From positions 137,646,950-137,710,949 of the forward strand of contig JAHLJT010009436.1 in assembly GCA_031308135.1 (NCBI GenBank): a stretch of 64,000 nucleotides of DNA. The letters run 5' to 3'. Source of the stretch: Acheta domesticus. Its lineage: Eukaryota > Arthropoda > Insecta > Orthoptera > Gryllidae. The position numbers and the translations under genes were made by a program. This document shows, one piece after another, positions 47,450-60,279 of this stretch; within the stretch, counting starts at the first letter, position 1, and each line of letters opens with the position of its first letter. The notes beneath the pieces were generated by a model, which made no database searches, was not told the origin of the DNA, and worked only from the letters and a program-made list of their open reading frames with translations.

Positions 47450-47719
47450 ATATGACCAGCTGAAGTAAACTATTTGATCTTCAAACTCACAATTAAGAAA
47501 TTCCAAAGCTTTAGCAATCTTCAACATCAGAAACATAAATCTGACAAGAAGGTCTACTGCCTACTCACCCTAATGTAGAATTGTCTTCCGCACTGCGTAT
47601 TTCTCCTCCATCTGAAAGCATGGAATCATAGTTCTTACTCTCAAACACAATAAGCCTCTCTGTTGTCCTGACAGCTATCGCCCAATATCCCTTCTGCCCC
47701 CCAATATCGACCAATAACA
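47450..47719 (+). pseudogene. LINE (Jockey/CR1-like) reverse transcriptase fragment
   Basis: One frame from 47574 reads RIVFRTAYFSS, stop, KHGIIVLTLKHNKPLCCPDS then YRPISLLPP. This is the RT segment ILRTGYFPxxWKxAxIxPIxKPxKxPxxPxSYRPISLLP that precedes the palm motifs. Upstream EVNYLIFKLTIKK (about 47465) fits the preceding conserved stretch. The rest of the element is absent. Confidence 0.78.
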
Positions 47720-47724
47720 GTAGA

Positions 47725-48615
47725 TGTTTTTAAACATCAATGTTTTAGAGCTGGTTTAGTATTGTCTAACAGTAACTTCATACCAAGCAAATGTTAATTG
47801 CTGGGCATGGCTGTATTTATTAATGTGCAATTAAGATGTAACTGACAACAAAGTTAAAAAAGAACAATGAAGAAAACTGAACCCGAAAGCTAGAGCACCC
47901 AAGGTCCTCTCAAAAGGCCACTCCTCAGCAGAAGGCGGCATGACCTACGTCAACGGCAGATGCGTTGACCACCTCTGTGCGAAATGCGAGGAAAGACGTG
48001 GGGAATATCGGGATATCATGGAAATTTCTGGTGAGAGATAGTCGGGTTGATGAAGGTAAAACAAATAGCGTTCGTTTGGTTCGAACACAAACTGACAGTG
48101 GTACCATGAGTTATTGTTTCATGTTAAAAAATTATCATTTCTCCGTCCACGTCCACAGTCATAAAGTAGTTACAATTCTTCTCCCCCTGTAACTCAACTC
48201 CACTCCATCCCCACCACAAACATCACCAAAGTTTACCTTAATGTAACTAATATAAACTTTCATGGTCCAATTGGGTTAACCTCACATGAAAATGGTTCAA
48301 TAAATTGTGTATAAATTTGTGTTATTCTACAACCTTCACACGAAAATCCTTTTGGCGTTACCGGGAGTAATTTTTTTTAAAGAACGAAGAAGTTTCCGAC
48401 TGGTATAATCTTTCAAGAAGTGATTTTTTAATATTATGCAAGATTTGTCAATTTATTTTTTATTAGTTAAATGTATTGTGCATTGTATTTATGTAGTACA
48501 TACTCTACAACATACAAGAACATTTGTGAAACGCCCACCCTCAAAAATCACTCCATAAACCTATGTTTTGATGGAAACGAATTCTAATTGCTTATTGACG
48601 TAGTCACCGCTTAGA
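47725..48615. other. Unannotated AT-rich stretch
   Basis: Immediately downstream of the LINE fragment, but no further RT motifs are visible. Confidence 0.35.
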
Positions 48616-48619
48616 ACCG

Positions 48620-49010
48620 GTTAATGGCACACTGTGCGCCACTGCCCTCTCCGCCAGCCCTGGCATTGTGCGCGGCCTCATCATGCCTCTGGGGCGCCGC
48701 CATCCTTCCGCACATCCGCGTCCATCTCCACGTGCACACGTGCGCGCGCCAGCGGGCGCTCGCGGGCGCGGAGGCGGCCAGGCGGCGCAATCACAGGAGC
48801 CGTGCGGCGCGGCGCGGCGCGGCGCGGCGCGGTGCGGTGCGGTGCGGTGCGGTGCGGCGTGGCGTGACCGACCGGTTATTTCGAGGCGGCTGGGCGCCAA
48901 CCAGAAGTATTGACGTCACGGGACGCGGCGCTAATCACCACGTCATTACGGGAGCGGAGGGCGGTGGAGGCGGCTGGGCGCACCGCCGCGGCGTGCCGTG
49001 AGAGGACACG
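48620..49010. other. CpG island with GCGGC/GCGGT pentamers
   Basis: A (GCGGC)n then (GCGGT)n array at about 48804-48862, inside a CpG-dense block that includes TGACGTCACGGGACG, a CRE-like site near 48912. It may be a promoter, without an identified gene. Confidence 0.45.
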
Positions 49011-49014
49011 CAGT

Positions 49015-52000
49015 GACGCCTCCATGTAACACTCGAGGCCAGTGGAGCACGCATTATCTTGTTGGGATCCAGCAACACCCACTTGGCGGTGGTGAAGTTG
49101 CAAATCAATGGGGGTGTTACTTGGTACATCGTTGTCTGTTGTTTCTCCACGGTATTACTCCAAGATATCGATTATGGTAGTGGTTTCTCAAAGTCACAAT
49201 GAGTCAGTACTAGCTTAGGATTTCCTCAGTTTTGAAGTTAGGATATCAGCAATTAAAGTTCTGTTATTGTGTGGCAGACTTCACAGCAGACAAAATGGTG
49301 GGATTTGGTGGATTGCGTGGTGGGATTTCAGGGGAGACTTTCTATTTGTTTCTTTTTTACTATCTTGCTCCAGTTACATGCTTCGCCACTTTCCTTATCG
49401 TTTTTTCCAGCGATACCATCACTTTCCTCCCTTATGTTTCGAAATTGCAGAGATAGACGTTGAAGGACAGCAGCCAAATGACCAACTTTTTGTTGTTTAT
49501 TACGTTCGCATGTGAAATAGAAAATTAATGGAATTGTAAGTTATGCAATGTTAAAAAGAATCACTCACGATTCATAAAATTGATAAAACATTTGAGAAAA
49601 TTGTATAATTTTTTAAAATTTTTTATTAAATATGCTGTACGTGAATAACAGAATATCACTTTCATACTTTTAAAAAATCCTACAGCAACATTTACCGACC
49701 TTTTTGAGTAAAACGGCACGTCAGACCCAATTCATTCTGCATGTCGGACCTATTTCACACAAAGTAATAGCTTCATTTATACTTATTATATCTACAACAT
49801 TCTTGTAATGGATCATTAATATTTACGACCCCATAATGTAATACGCATTTCATATTTCAAAATGAATTTAACAAAGTGATTGGGCCACATCATCCCCGAT
49901 CTAGACTGGAAAATAAGGTTCCAATTTTGAGAGCTTCACCGTTGCCTGATAATCACTAATTCACGTTTTGTTGTTGCGATTTTTTCCCAGGAATTTTAAT
50001 GGTGACTTGCTGTAAAATTTGGAGATTAGTGACGTCATCTTCCTGGAACAATCTCACAGTGATTCTAATCATTTGTCCGATAAAACATTTGTGAATCTTC
50101 TCACACTTCGTCGTTCAAATTATGTAGTTATTATTTGTTTTATTAATAGCTATAATAATTTAATATGATACATTATACAAAACGGACGGCCAAGTACCCC
50201 AAATAGAATGGAACTTTAAAGTATCTAATTAAATTTGAATTATTTTGTATTTTATCAAAATAATTAATAGTATCTAGTCACGTAGTTTACCACAATCAAA
50301 TGAAAAATCATATTTCCCCTAAATATTACCGGCAATTTTCCTAGCAGAATGAAGATGAGAAAAACTCTATAGATACCTTTAACTAAATTTCAAGCTGTAC
50401 ACAAATTTGCAATATCCTTTAGAATGTGAAATATTGTTAAACATCAAAGTCTTAATCGCAAAGAAAACAAGTTCTGTACAAGATAAAATTAAGAAAGCTT
50501 ATGTTAAGCTTAAATTTCTATTTATTTTTTCTTGTCCCATTGTTCCGAATGAGGCGATCCGATTCACGCGTGAAAAATGTGATTCTCTGCTCTTCTTTAC
50601 TGAAATGTTGGATCAGTCTTTTCTGCTTAGTTTAAAAAAATTAAGACCTCCGTCAGGCAGTTTTTGGTAGGGATTTGGAATTGAAATTTTTGGATATTTG
50701 GATATTTAATAAGGAAAATTGACATTTTTTATTTTTTAAGAATTTCTGAATTATTAAATTGAGTGTAAAATGTTCATTATTTATTTTGTTTTATTTTCTA
50801 ATAATGTTTTAACATGTAATTGCAAATAAGGTCACTGATGTAATATAGGCAGTAGAATGCAATTGAAAGACAGATTCTAGAAATTCGACTTTAAGAGACC
50901 ACGACATTAATTAAGAGACCAGCAATTTTTGGTAGTTAAACTATTGTTTACTTAAACAAACTGTCAAGGTTTCTGATTAATGATAAGTGCTTTATTGTAG
51001 TACCACCAATATTGTAAATAAAAATATCATATAAAGGCTGTAATAAAACATATTTACCTGGAGTATCGTTCAAGAAATTATATTTGTTATACGTCGTTTG
51101 TTTCATTAAATTTAATGATCTACTAACTATATATTCTTCCTTAAAGCATATTTCAGTCGTATATTTTCCTCAAGAAACCTCATTTTCCGTCTTGTATCGC
51201 TTGAATCTCATATGCCTCTTGCCGTACTGTCATGACCGTGCTGTTTGCATGTTGTTTTTGTGACTTGTTTCCTCCTCGAACAGCCGCTTTTATCACTCAC
51301 GAGTTCAATGTCAAGAGTTCTTTGAATATTCTTTCGTTCTAGAAACGTGTGCGATGTATGAAAATGACTGAGAGGTTCCATATGTAGTTCTTTAAGTGTC
51401 CTATTATTTGATATAAATTACTTGCTATCTGTTCATTGGCTTGTCCGGGTATTTATTGAACACAATCATCTGGAGTATAGGAAAAATAATGTTTTCTACG
51501 TAGAATGTACAGTGGCGCACCCAACGGGGGGGTCTCAGAAATATAGCTTCTATTAATTTTCTAATCTAACGAAAGTCATTCAATGTATGATTCGTTTACG
51601 TTATAAATATTAACTATAAGTCAACAAATAAAAATATATTTTATATTCAGCGTAAATGAAAAACTATTTGTAGGAAAACATCACGTCGCTTGAACACAAT
51701 ACCTGCAGCCCCCCCGACCCGTCCTCGTCGAGAAAAATCCTGGGCGCGCTTCTGATCCTCTCCCTCTCCTGTGCTTTCACCGCTCTCGTACACTTCGGCT
51801 TGCAGCGTGCCGTACCTTCCTCGTCCAGCATGTTCCCATTCAGCCTCATCCCACCCGCCCAGCTCCGCTCTGCCCCTCTTTACAGTGCTACACCTCAACT
51901 GCCTCGGCATCACCCTTGCTACCACCAACGTTGACAAGGGCAAATGTGAGCAGATGCATTGTTGCATACTCCCGGCTAACCTGCACTAACAATTAGGGCC

Positions 52001-53395
52001 TTCAATTACTGAAGCATTAATTACGCTATTGTTCTAATGAATTTAGAAGAATTTTTTGGGGATTTAAGAAACGTGTTATTCACATCGGTAAATTTAGTCA
52101 CTTTGTAAGAAATATTCTCGAAAATCTGAAAGGAATGTACACTTAAATTTTGCTTGAAAGAGTAAGAAAGGAAGATGAGAAAGATTTACAAAATCTCTTG
52201 CAGACAGTAGCTTCCCTCTGGTTTCCAAGGTCACATCTATAAAATTTCATTAAAATAGTAATACAACTATGCATTTGTTATAAACGAACTTAATTTTTTA
52301 CATACGAGAAAATAATATTTTTTTTAAAGAAGCCTTAATTAAGCTCACTATTCAGTGAAAACCATAACGAAATCCGTTTCACCTTTCCAGTGATTAACCC
52401 GGGCAGAGAGAGAAGACAAACGTCGTAAAAACAATATTATTAAATTGGTTTTAATATCATCTAAATAAGCATATGAAGCTAAAAGCATCTAATAAGCAAA
52501 AGAACTGTTAAAAAACCTTTTTTTTTACATTTTGTGTAATTTAATGTTTCAAAATTATGTTGCTTGTTTTTTGATTGATATGAACTTTATGCGAGCAGAC
52601 AAATATTACATTGTTTCCTTTCAATAGGAGGTGGTTTGTCCGATGTGATTTCCTCAAACAAATTGCACCTTAAAATGCCTACGAATACTCATATGTATAC
52701 ATTTCTAAATAATGAGTTCAAACATTTGCTGGTGCTGCCTATTCTTAATAACAAAAAGACACTAACAATCTAAATTGACCTGAAATAATGCAGACAACTT
52801 TTTGCTTGAAACAAATCTGTCTACTGTCTATTAATTGGCAATATTTTTAATAACAGAGTGACAGCTTTGATCAATAATATCAGTGTTTTAATCCATTTTA
52901 TTCGTGGCTTATGAATACATTTAAAGAACGTAGACTGATATCTAATATTATTTCAAGAAATTTGCGCCATGGGTATTAAATATCACGTGTTTTATCCGGA
53001 TGTTTGTTTCTTCTTCAAATCTATTTTAATAACGTGCTACTAAATATACAAGTAAACTCGAATCTGTGACCTACATCAGACTGTATGTCGACTCATTACG
53101 TTGTGTCACTTCAGGGTCGGCAATGGAACAGTTCGTTGCAGCTGGCGCTAAGCTTATAGAACAAGGAAATGAGATCTAATCTCATGATGAAGCTGACAGG
53201 TGTCATCAAGTTTCATCTTGGCAAGTGTCTCCAAAGTAAATGTGTCACTGAGGGTCAGAGTGATTTAGGTTAAGAGTCTATACCTTGTTAATGAGAACAA
53301 TTCGCAAATTCGCAGACTTCAATGAGGAGGAGGCTGAACATTGTATTAGTAAGCATTTTCATAAATTCCCTTTGATATTCCCCAATATGACACAT
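49015..53395. other. Long unannotated stretch
   Basis: About 4.4 kb of mainly AT-rich DNA. I see no coding exon, RNA or clear repeat. A C-rich patch lies at 51700-51930, and a hAT-end-like ACAGTGGCGCACCCAACGGG at about 51509. Confidence 0.4.
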
Positions 53396-53414
53396 GATTT
53401 TTTCCATAACTCAT

Positions 53415-53912
53415 TTGGGAGAGGTGACTCAGGGCATCAACAGATGTCACTGCAGTGCCCCTCATCGGGAGATCCTAGGTTCGTTTCCCGTCTGTGACAG
53501 GATTTTCTACACTAGCTTATCAGCTAGGTAGAATTTAGCCGCTGCCTGGAATACAACTCTAGCGGTCGGCTGCTCTGATCGGTAGTTTTCCATGGTTTCT
53601 GTGGTCAACTCTACGCGAATGCCAGAGCAGTACCCTAACAAATGCGCCACGGACTGCGCGCGACCCTTCCTCCCTCTTCCTTGTTCTGTCCTCACCCCTT
53701 ACTTACACGCACTTACACTAACATGCACTACACAACCACCCTTGTCGGGAGACCAGTCTGGAGCTTAGAGCTTGTTCCGGCTGGGGCGGTGCTCCGCTGG
53801 AGGGAGATGCCTGGTTGGGAAAAATCACCGCAAACCCACGGGTGGTCGGCGCCCGATCTCGCCGCGCTGCGGGGGAAATCACCGCCACCCTTCGCGACAA
53901 ATCATGCACTTC
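53415..53912 (+). repeat. SINE family A, copy 3 (most complete)
   Basis: The tRNA-like head has B box GGTTCGTTTCC (about 53478). The body of about 400 bp contains GGTAGTTTTCCATGG, GCCACGGACTGCGCGCGACC, GTCGGGAGACCAGTCTGGAG and GCGGTGCTCCGCTGG. It matches, in reverse complement, the copies at 22.9 and 35.6 kb. Open frames inside are not genes. Confidence 0.62.
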
Positions 53913-53914
53913 AC

Positions 53915-54840
53915 TTACGGGACTAATGGCCTTAGCAATTCACGCGCCCGAAATCAATCATCAATCTATCCATAATTCATATTCAGGTCAATGCAGCCCT
54001 TTACTCATATTGCTGTTTTTACAACTTACCTTGGCATGGATGTACATTTACCCATCCGCCCAGCCGCTATCAATCAATTGGTTTTCAATATTCAAAGGAA
54101 TCATCATTAAAATAAAAAATCGGTATATGCCACCCACAATCATAAGAATCACATCTGATACTACATATATCTACTATCTACTACATATTACAAGGTATCA
54201 GTAGAAGATTTTTATTCCCTAAAAATTTTTGAAATATGCCTTCAAAAATATGCATTTATGACCTAAAAATTCTGAAATATGCACATTAATATTGTAGTGG
54301 CACATAGTAATCACCGTCGCGGTATCCGTAATTTAAATAAAATATTATTTCATCTGCCAAGTAGCATCAGGAATCTGTGAGGACCCTTGTCCGTGTTGTT
54401 TTTACGTCTCTGATGTATTGTATTTCTTCTGATAAGTTGAAAAAATATATCAAGAAATATCCTACATTTGCAAAAGTATTTTATTTATAGAAAACAAAGA
54501 AACGCAAACAGTGACAAGTTCTTTCGAATCAATGAACGTTCACAAATAAAAGATTCTATTCAAAGATGAAACGTTTTATAGATAGGTTTCTATTTCAATC
54601 AAATATGCAAAATATGCACTTATATTACACGTATGTGCACCAACAGGAACTAGTGGTGCTACTAAATGGAACATATTTTCCCGTATTAGTTTTCTATTAC
54701 ATTTCGTCTCGGCTAGCTATTCGGATTTCACACATACTCTTGCCATCTATCGTCGCCCAAAGTACATTGTTTTTGACATTTAATTAATTTTCTGTTTTCC
54801 TAATGGTAAAACAGAAATATTATTGTAAGAATACGAAAGA
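53915..54840. other. Unannotated AT-rich stretch
   Basis: A short duplicated CCTAAAAATT-TGAAATATGC motif at about 54217-54282; nothing else recognised. Confidence 0.35.
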
Positions 54841-54874
54841 AATGTAAAACCTTGTTCAAAATGAAAAAAAATTT

Positions 54875-55610
54875 TTTTGAAAAGTTTGCAGCCGTTTTTA
54901 AGAAAATGGCGTTTAGTGCTATTAAAAATGCGAAATTTGAAGCTCATTTCCACAGGAAATTTTTGAGTTTTCGAAAAACTTCATTTGAAGTCATTTAAAT
55001 CACTTTAACTCACAAATACAATAGTGTTTACAATTATTGCTGGAAATGTGGAAAAATAACGGTGTTAGATTATTTAAAAAAATACATTAGTGTTTGTTTT
55101 TTTGAAAAAAGAAAAAAAATACCCCAAAATGAACTTAATGTCATACTAAAGAGATCAATTTGCAGTACCCGGTCGAAAAGTTTGAAGAAACATTTGGAGT
55201 GATTTATCAGAAAATGTCGTTTGAGCGTTCATAAAAATGCGAAATTTTGAGCTAATTTTCACAGAAAACGGTTGAAATTTCGAGAAACTTTATCCGAGAT
55301 TATTTAAAGCGCATATACTCATAAATACAATAATGTGAACAAATCGCAGCTAATGTAAATTTTAACGACGTGAGAGACAAGTCAAAAAAATTAATTTATT
55401 ATAATTTTTGAAAAAACAAAATATTAGAGCAATATGGCGTTTATGTTGCATCATAGAGTAGATTAGGCACTATCTTTACCAAAAGTTTAAAAAAAAGAAT
55501 GTAGAGCCGTTTTTGAGAAAATCTTGTTGAAGTAATTTTTAAAACTGCACATATTGCCGGCAATTTTGTGCGAATACTAAAATTTTCAAAAAATGCACAT
55601 GACCTTAATG
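54875..55610 (+). repeat. Diverged tandem repeat, about 300-bp unit, three copies
   Basis: AAAAGTTTGCAGCCGTTTTTAAG-type starts occur near 54877, 55174 and 55480. ATGCGAAAT, TTTTCACAGRAAA, CGAGAAACTT and CACAAATACAATA-type blocks repeat in order. Heavily diverged, so old. Confidence 0.5.
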
Positions 55611-55614
55611 AAAA

Positions 55615-56085
55615 ATCACTATGAAGAACAAATTTTATTTGAAGGAAAATCTATCTTTAATTTTATAGTTGTAGGAAGAGGCCGAAGAAAATTCAAAGTT
55701 GCAATTTTCGAAAATTCAGAGTAAACCATGAAATAAGGACATATGCCATCTTAATTGTAGTTATTAACATTTCACTGATTTAAACAAGTTCCTTCTAATG
55801 GTTTTCTGTACCTAACGTAGGAGTCAAAAAATAATTTCCCTAAATTTAAGCAAAATCTCATAGTGTCCAATTTGATATATTTATGATTAATTTTTAATAC
55901 CTCCATAACGTGAAATTAATAAACTTAATCACACAATGCTGTGAGAGCATTTCATGTTCTATCATCTTCTTCCTCCTTCGCTTCACTCCTGCCTCCCATG
56001 TGAGAAACCATTAATCTAAATTGCGTACATATTTCTCATTGAATGATCTCCTTTTTATCATAAAATAAAGTGTAATAAAAACTTT
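55615..56085. other. Unannotated AT-rich stretch
   Basis: Nothing recognised. Confidence 0.3.
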
Positions 56086-56090
56086 TAAAA

Positions 56091-56178
56091 GTGGTCAGGC
56101 GGAAGACCGGCAAAACGGCCTGATCTTCGCCACCAATAAAGGCATTTATTTATTTATTTATTTATTTATTTATTATTC
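56091..56178 (+). mobile_element. LINE 3' tail with stem-loop and (ATTT)n
   Basis: GTGG-CAGG...CCG/CGG...CCTG...CCAC form a stem-loop, followed by CCAATAAAGGC and (ATTT)n, a typical LINE 3' end. The stem-loop region matches the SINE end at 32524. Confidence 0.5.
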
Positions 56179-56463
56179 AGGTAAATCTGATCTTAATAGC
56201 TCTTTCCACAAAAAGAGAGTAAGTACCTCTCATCATTTATATCCAAGCTTGCATATCCTTTGTAAAAACTTTAGCAACGATTTCCATCATTGATGACAGA
56301 ACAGTTTTCTAAAAACATTAAGAATTTTTGATAATTTAAGGGAAATTTATCTGGATTATTTTCAATAGCATATTTAGTTGGTGCAATTATTTCTTTTACT
56401 TTTTTTATTATTTGTGATTTCTGTGATTTTATGCTGTATATTGTTCCCTGCTTTCTTTAATTT

Positions 56464-56486
56464 TTATTGGTTGAGAATTTGGATGT

Positions 56487-56524
<38 letters not shown>

Positions 56525-57395
56525 TTATTATTATATGTTATTTTATTATTAGTTATTTCTTGAGAAGATGAATCAGAATGGTAGGCTCTTTTCTGTAGAG
56601 TAGGAAAATCTATGTTGATAAATATTGGGGTTGTATTTTGATTATGAGCTTCAGATAATGTTAATATATTTTCAATTATTATATTCTTTGATGATTTTAA
56701 TAGGGAGTGATCTCCTAGTGAATCATTATTCAGTGTTTTTGATGGACATTGGTTTGCAATATAACCCTTACTCATTGTTGATGAAGTAAGAGATACCAGA
56801 AGAAAAAAAATATTCTGTATGCTATACTTTCATAGACTATAAGTGTGGAATTGGAAAGTTTTTAGGTGTTCTGAAACAATATAGACTTGTCTTCAAAAAC
56901 TCATAATATGAGGAAAAACAGGTTAAGATATGCCAGCTTTTAAAAAGGATATTTTAGTACATATTGTAATTCCTCTATTACTAAATTTTTCTATATTATT
57001 TCATGGAGAATGATAGGGCAAACATTACATATTACTCTTTTATGTTTACTAACAAATGGTCTCACTGCTAGCTTATGATCCTTTATTTCTATACTATTTG
57101 GTGATTTTCTGTTGATTTATCGGCAACTTCTTGATTAGCAAAGAACATACTTATTCTCTTGTTAGCTATACGAGATATGAGTCTTATGTCATTACCATTT
57201 ACAATCGTGACAACTTTACTAATAATCTTTGATAGACTGTTCCTTTTGTGATTTTATTATTACTATTAGTTCCTTCGTGGGAAAAACGTCTGATGAAGTA
57301 GCACTAGAATATGATTTCCTTACTTGGTCATGTTGATTTTCGATGTTGTAGGTTATGACTCCCTTGTAATCAGAAGAATCTATGGTATAATGTTA
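56464..57395 (-). pseudogene. LINE ORF1 (gag-like) relic
   Basis: Minus-strand pieces in order are SKVVTIVNGNDIRLISRIAN then KRISMFFANQEVADKSTENH, IEIKDHKLAVRPFVSKHKRV with ICNVCPIILHE, and TLIVYESIAYRIFFSSG. A decayed zinc knuckle reads GYIANQCP (family C-x2-C-x3-GHIAxxCP). This is the order of the ORF1 protein of Jockey/CR1-type LINEs of insects. Stops and frameshifts interrupt it, and a 103-residue open frame runs into an (ATT)n microsatellite at 56489-56524, which gives a poly-Ile tract. Confidence 0.62.
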
Positions 57396-57399
57396 TTAG

Positions 57400-58305
57400 C
57401 TACCTCAGCAGCTATCTCCCAGTAGGTTAATTTGAATAATTACTAGATACTGTGAATGTATTAAACACTTCACTATTCAGTTCTAACCTCACAACACTTT
57501 CACTCGTGAATACAAAAGCGACGCTCTCTGACACAACTGCACTCGGTGGTAGCTGATCGCGAACTGGAATTTAATCTTGTTTACTGTAAATTTGGGATTT
57601 TATTTATTTATAACTTCAAGATATTAGTGAAATAAATTATTTTCATCTTTTCAAACTTCAAATTATATCAAGATGCCATGTCATCCGATACATGTCAATT
57701 AATGAGAAAAATAAAATAATTATGCAGTAATTTAAGACCGTACTAAGCTAGTTTCCGACTAAACATATGGTCACAAAAAGTAAGATAAATGTAACGGTTC
57801 TCTCAAAAGAGTGGGGAAGTTTGTATTGTAACATTTGACACATTTAGAGTTAATGAGAAGTGGAAAAGCAGAGAGAAAATGTGCAAAAAAAAAGCAGAGA
57901 AAATGTGACACTCAGTGATTAGTGCCAAATCTATACTCTGAATAGATTTGATCAGTGAGATCATTTGAACTAATCAGTGAGTGTTGGTGAGTTGAACATT
58001 TTTAAGGTTGGTGTTGCAAATCATGAGACGATGATTATGATTATGATGATGAACCGGAAACGATAAGCAAAGGAAGAGTCGAAGAATTAATCTATCCCAT
58101 GCTTTCAGTTATTGGTGAACTTTCCTGGTAAGGTGATGTTCAATGTAGAATTCATGTTATCTTCGCCCTAATACTAAAATAACATGCTTAATACTAGAAG
58201 AACAAGCTCACTGTGAAAAGGAATGAGAAAAACGTATCACAAAATTACCTGGTTGGTAATTTAAAAGCACAGGGAACAATTTAATGTTCTTGGAGAACAC
58301 ATATT
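57400..58305. other. Unannotated AT-rich stretch
   Basis: It lies between two LINE relics in opposite orientation and may contain more decayed element, but no motif is clear. Confidence 0.3.
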
Positions 58306-58310
58306 ATTAA

Positions 58311-58630
58311 AATGCTGTCATTTTAAAATGGACAGCCGAAGCTTCTACTGTGCTTAACTTATACAGAACATTGATGCAATCCAAATTTGACCAAGGATCT
58401 GTTGTTTAGAGCTCAACTAAAAACCCCATGGAGAAACTAGATCCTGTTATTAACACAACATGTCGTTCATGCATGAGGCCTTCAGAAGCTGCCCAAGTAA
58501 CACCATGGTAGAATCTGGCCTACTTCCATTATATTTACGAAATAAGTTTTTATGATTAAAATTTGCTTATTGAACATTCACCTCACCTTCGAATCCCACA
58601 AATCAATAGATCATTATATCTTTAACCATT
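58311..58630 (+). pseudogene. LINE RT C-terminal (thumb) fragment
   Basis: One frame reads VLNLYRTLMQSKFDQGSVV, stop, SSTKNPMEKLDPVINTTCR and then MRPSEAAQVTPW. The family pattern is LLxLYRxLIRSKLDYGxxxY-SAxxxxLxxLDPIxxxxLRxxxGAFRTSPV. It is the segment after the RT palm in Jockey-like LINEs. Opposite strand to the ORF1 relic, so a separate insertion. Confidence 0.72.
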
Positions 58631-58687
58631 CTAAATCATACGAGAATTATGTTCGCCATCCAAATTAAACAACACTCATACTTGAAA

Positions 58688-58965
58688 GCCCTCGCGCATA
58701 GCTCATTGATCAGCGTGCTCGCTTTCCATGACATGACCTCGGGTTCGATTCTCGATCGGATAAGATTAGAGTGTGCGTTTTCCTTTCAGTGTCAGTTTAC
58801 GTTGCTGTGTGGCGATGAGAAAACTCACTTCTCACGTTGAGAAGACCATAATACGGCGTGGGGATGTCTTCGTGCTAATCACACGTACTCCTTAGCCCAT
58901 GGCCGGGATGCAGCTGGTAGGCCCTGGCCCATAACGAGCTGTCGCGCCAAGTAAATCCATACCTG
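58688..58965 (+). repeat. tRNA-headed SINE
   Basis: Head with TAGCTCATTGATCAGCG and B box GGTTCGATTCT (about 58741). The body includes CGTTGAGAAGACC and GCCGGGATGCAGCTGG. The tail is unclear. Confidence 0.5.
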
Positions 58966-58969
58966 AAAG

Positions 58970-59665
58970 ACTCATCAATTACCGAACTGAAATTAACATT
59001 TATTCTCCATAGAAGACATAATCCCATCCCTTTATGGGTACCTTCCTTCCATCTATAAACATAGAAGCAAAACAATTGTAATATTCAGAGGATCTAAAAT
59101 CAGTCCTGCTATATCTCTACCAAGTTGAGAATGATGTTTACAGGAGCGTGCCACTGTCTGTGTTTACACCCGAGACGACAGAGACGAAGATATAAGGATA
59201 CTCAATTCAGAATTAAAATGGGACCGTGCCAAACTATTACGAAAAAAGCTCGATTTATTTCGTTACAAATCTAGTATTTTTCCCAATTAATAATTTAACT
59301 ATATTTGGACATGTCTGCACCTCATATTGAAGGAAATAAAAGTATAGTTTTCTCTGCAAAACGATTCAAAATTTTGAAACTAATTCTTTCGATGAGCAGT
59401 AACATTCATGTAAATCATTTATTTGAACTTAAGTAGTTTCTCATAATATATACCGAATAAAATTATTTTAATGTAAGAAGTAACCACCGCCTTAATGAAG
59501 AATATTGTAGATACTAATGACAGTAAAGTTAATGTTTTGGTACTTTATTGCATACCTAACAAATAGCCTAAAGCCTATGGAAAAAAAGTTGAATGAAGAA
59601 GAATACAAAATGTTTAATTTCAATGAATAGGTATTAAAACCCTACACGTATTCATTCTCGGTATC
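58970..59665. other. Unannotated AT-rich stretch
   Basis: Nothing recognised. Confidence 0.3.
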
Positions 59666-59677
59666 ATGCCTATATAG

Positions 59678-60084
59678 TAGGGCTGTCCAACTGGCGGCCC
59701 GTCGGCCGCATGCGGCCTGCGGCTGCTTTGTGCAGCCCGCGTCTGCTTTGGAAAAAATTACAAATACAACGTTATTTTTAGTTATATACAGTTATATACT
59801 ATAGTTATTTTTAGTTATTCTGGTATGCATTTTATCAATTATATAACGGTAAATATGAATGCGAAATAAAAATACAAGTAACCTCACTGATTCTAAACTT
59901 AGACACTTAATGCGACTGGGTTCAGCAGAGCTGAACAGTGGACATAAATTGGTTGGTGAATGAAGCTGAATGTCCTCAATCTTCTCACTGAAAAATTGCG
60001 CAATTCATATCTTTTTATTTTATTATATATTAATTTTCTCGTTGTATGTACATTAAGCATTAAGTATGTTGAATAAAAGTAGTA

Positions 60085-60141
<57 letters not shown>

Positions 60142-60260
60142 CAGTATAGTCTCAGTAGTTAGTAGGGTAAAAACCATCTTAAATTATGATCCATTGCGGC
60201 CCGCGACTCAACTCGAATTCGCTGTGTATCCCATAAGCCCTTCTAAGTTGGACAGCCTTG
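59678..60260. mobile_element. Non-autonomous hAT element with 8-bp duplication
   Basis: TAGGGCTGTCCAACT at the left and AGTTGGACAGCCTTG at the right are inverted. The flanks CTATATAG (59670-59677) and ATATATAG (60261-60268) are a 7/8 match to an 8-bp target duplication, the hAT hallmark. GCGGCCCG words near both ends are also inverted. It contains the (TA)n tract at 60089-60136 and no transposase. Confidence 0.78.
60089..60136. repeat. (TA)n microsatellite
   Basis: About 24 uninterrupted AT dinucleotides inside the hAT element. Confidence 0.95.
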
Positions 60261-60279
60261 ATATATAGGGTATGATTGT

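Noticed and set aside
51509..51530. ACAGTGGCGCACCCAACGGG as a hAT end
   Set aside because: No inverted partner or 8-bp duplication was found.
59899..60177. ORF with a (YI)n run
   Set aside because: The run is the (TA)n microsatellite inside a hAT element.
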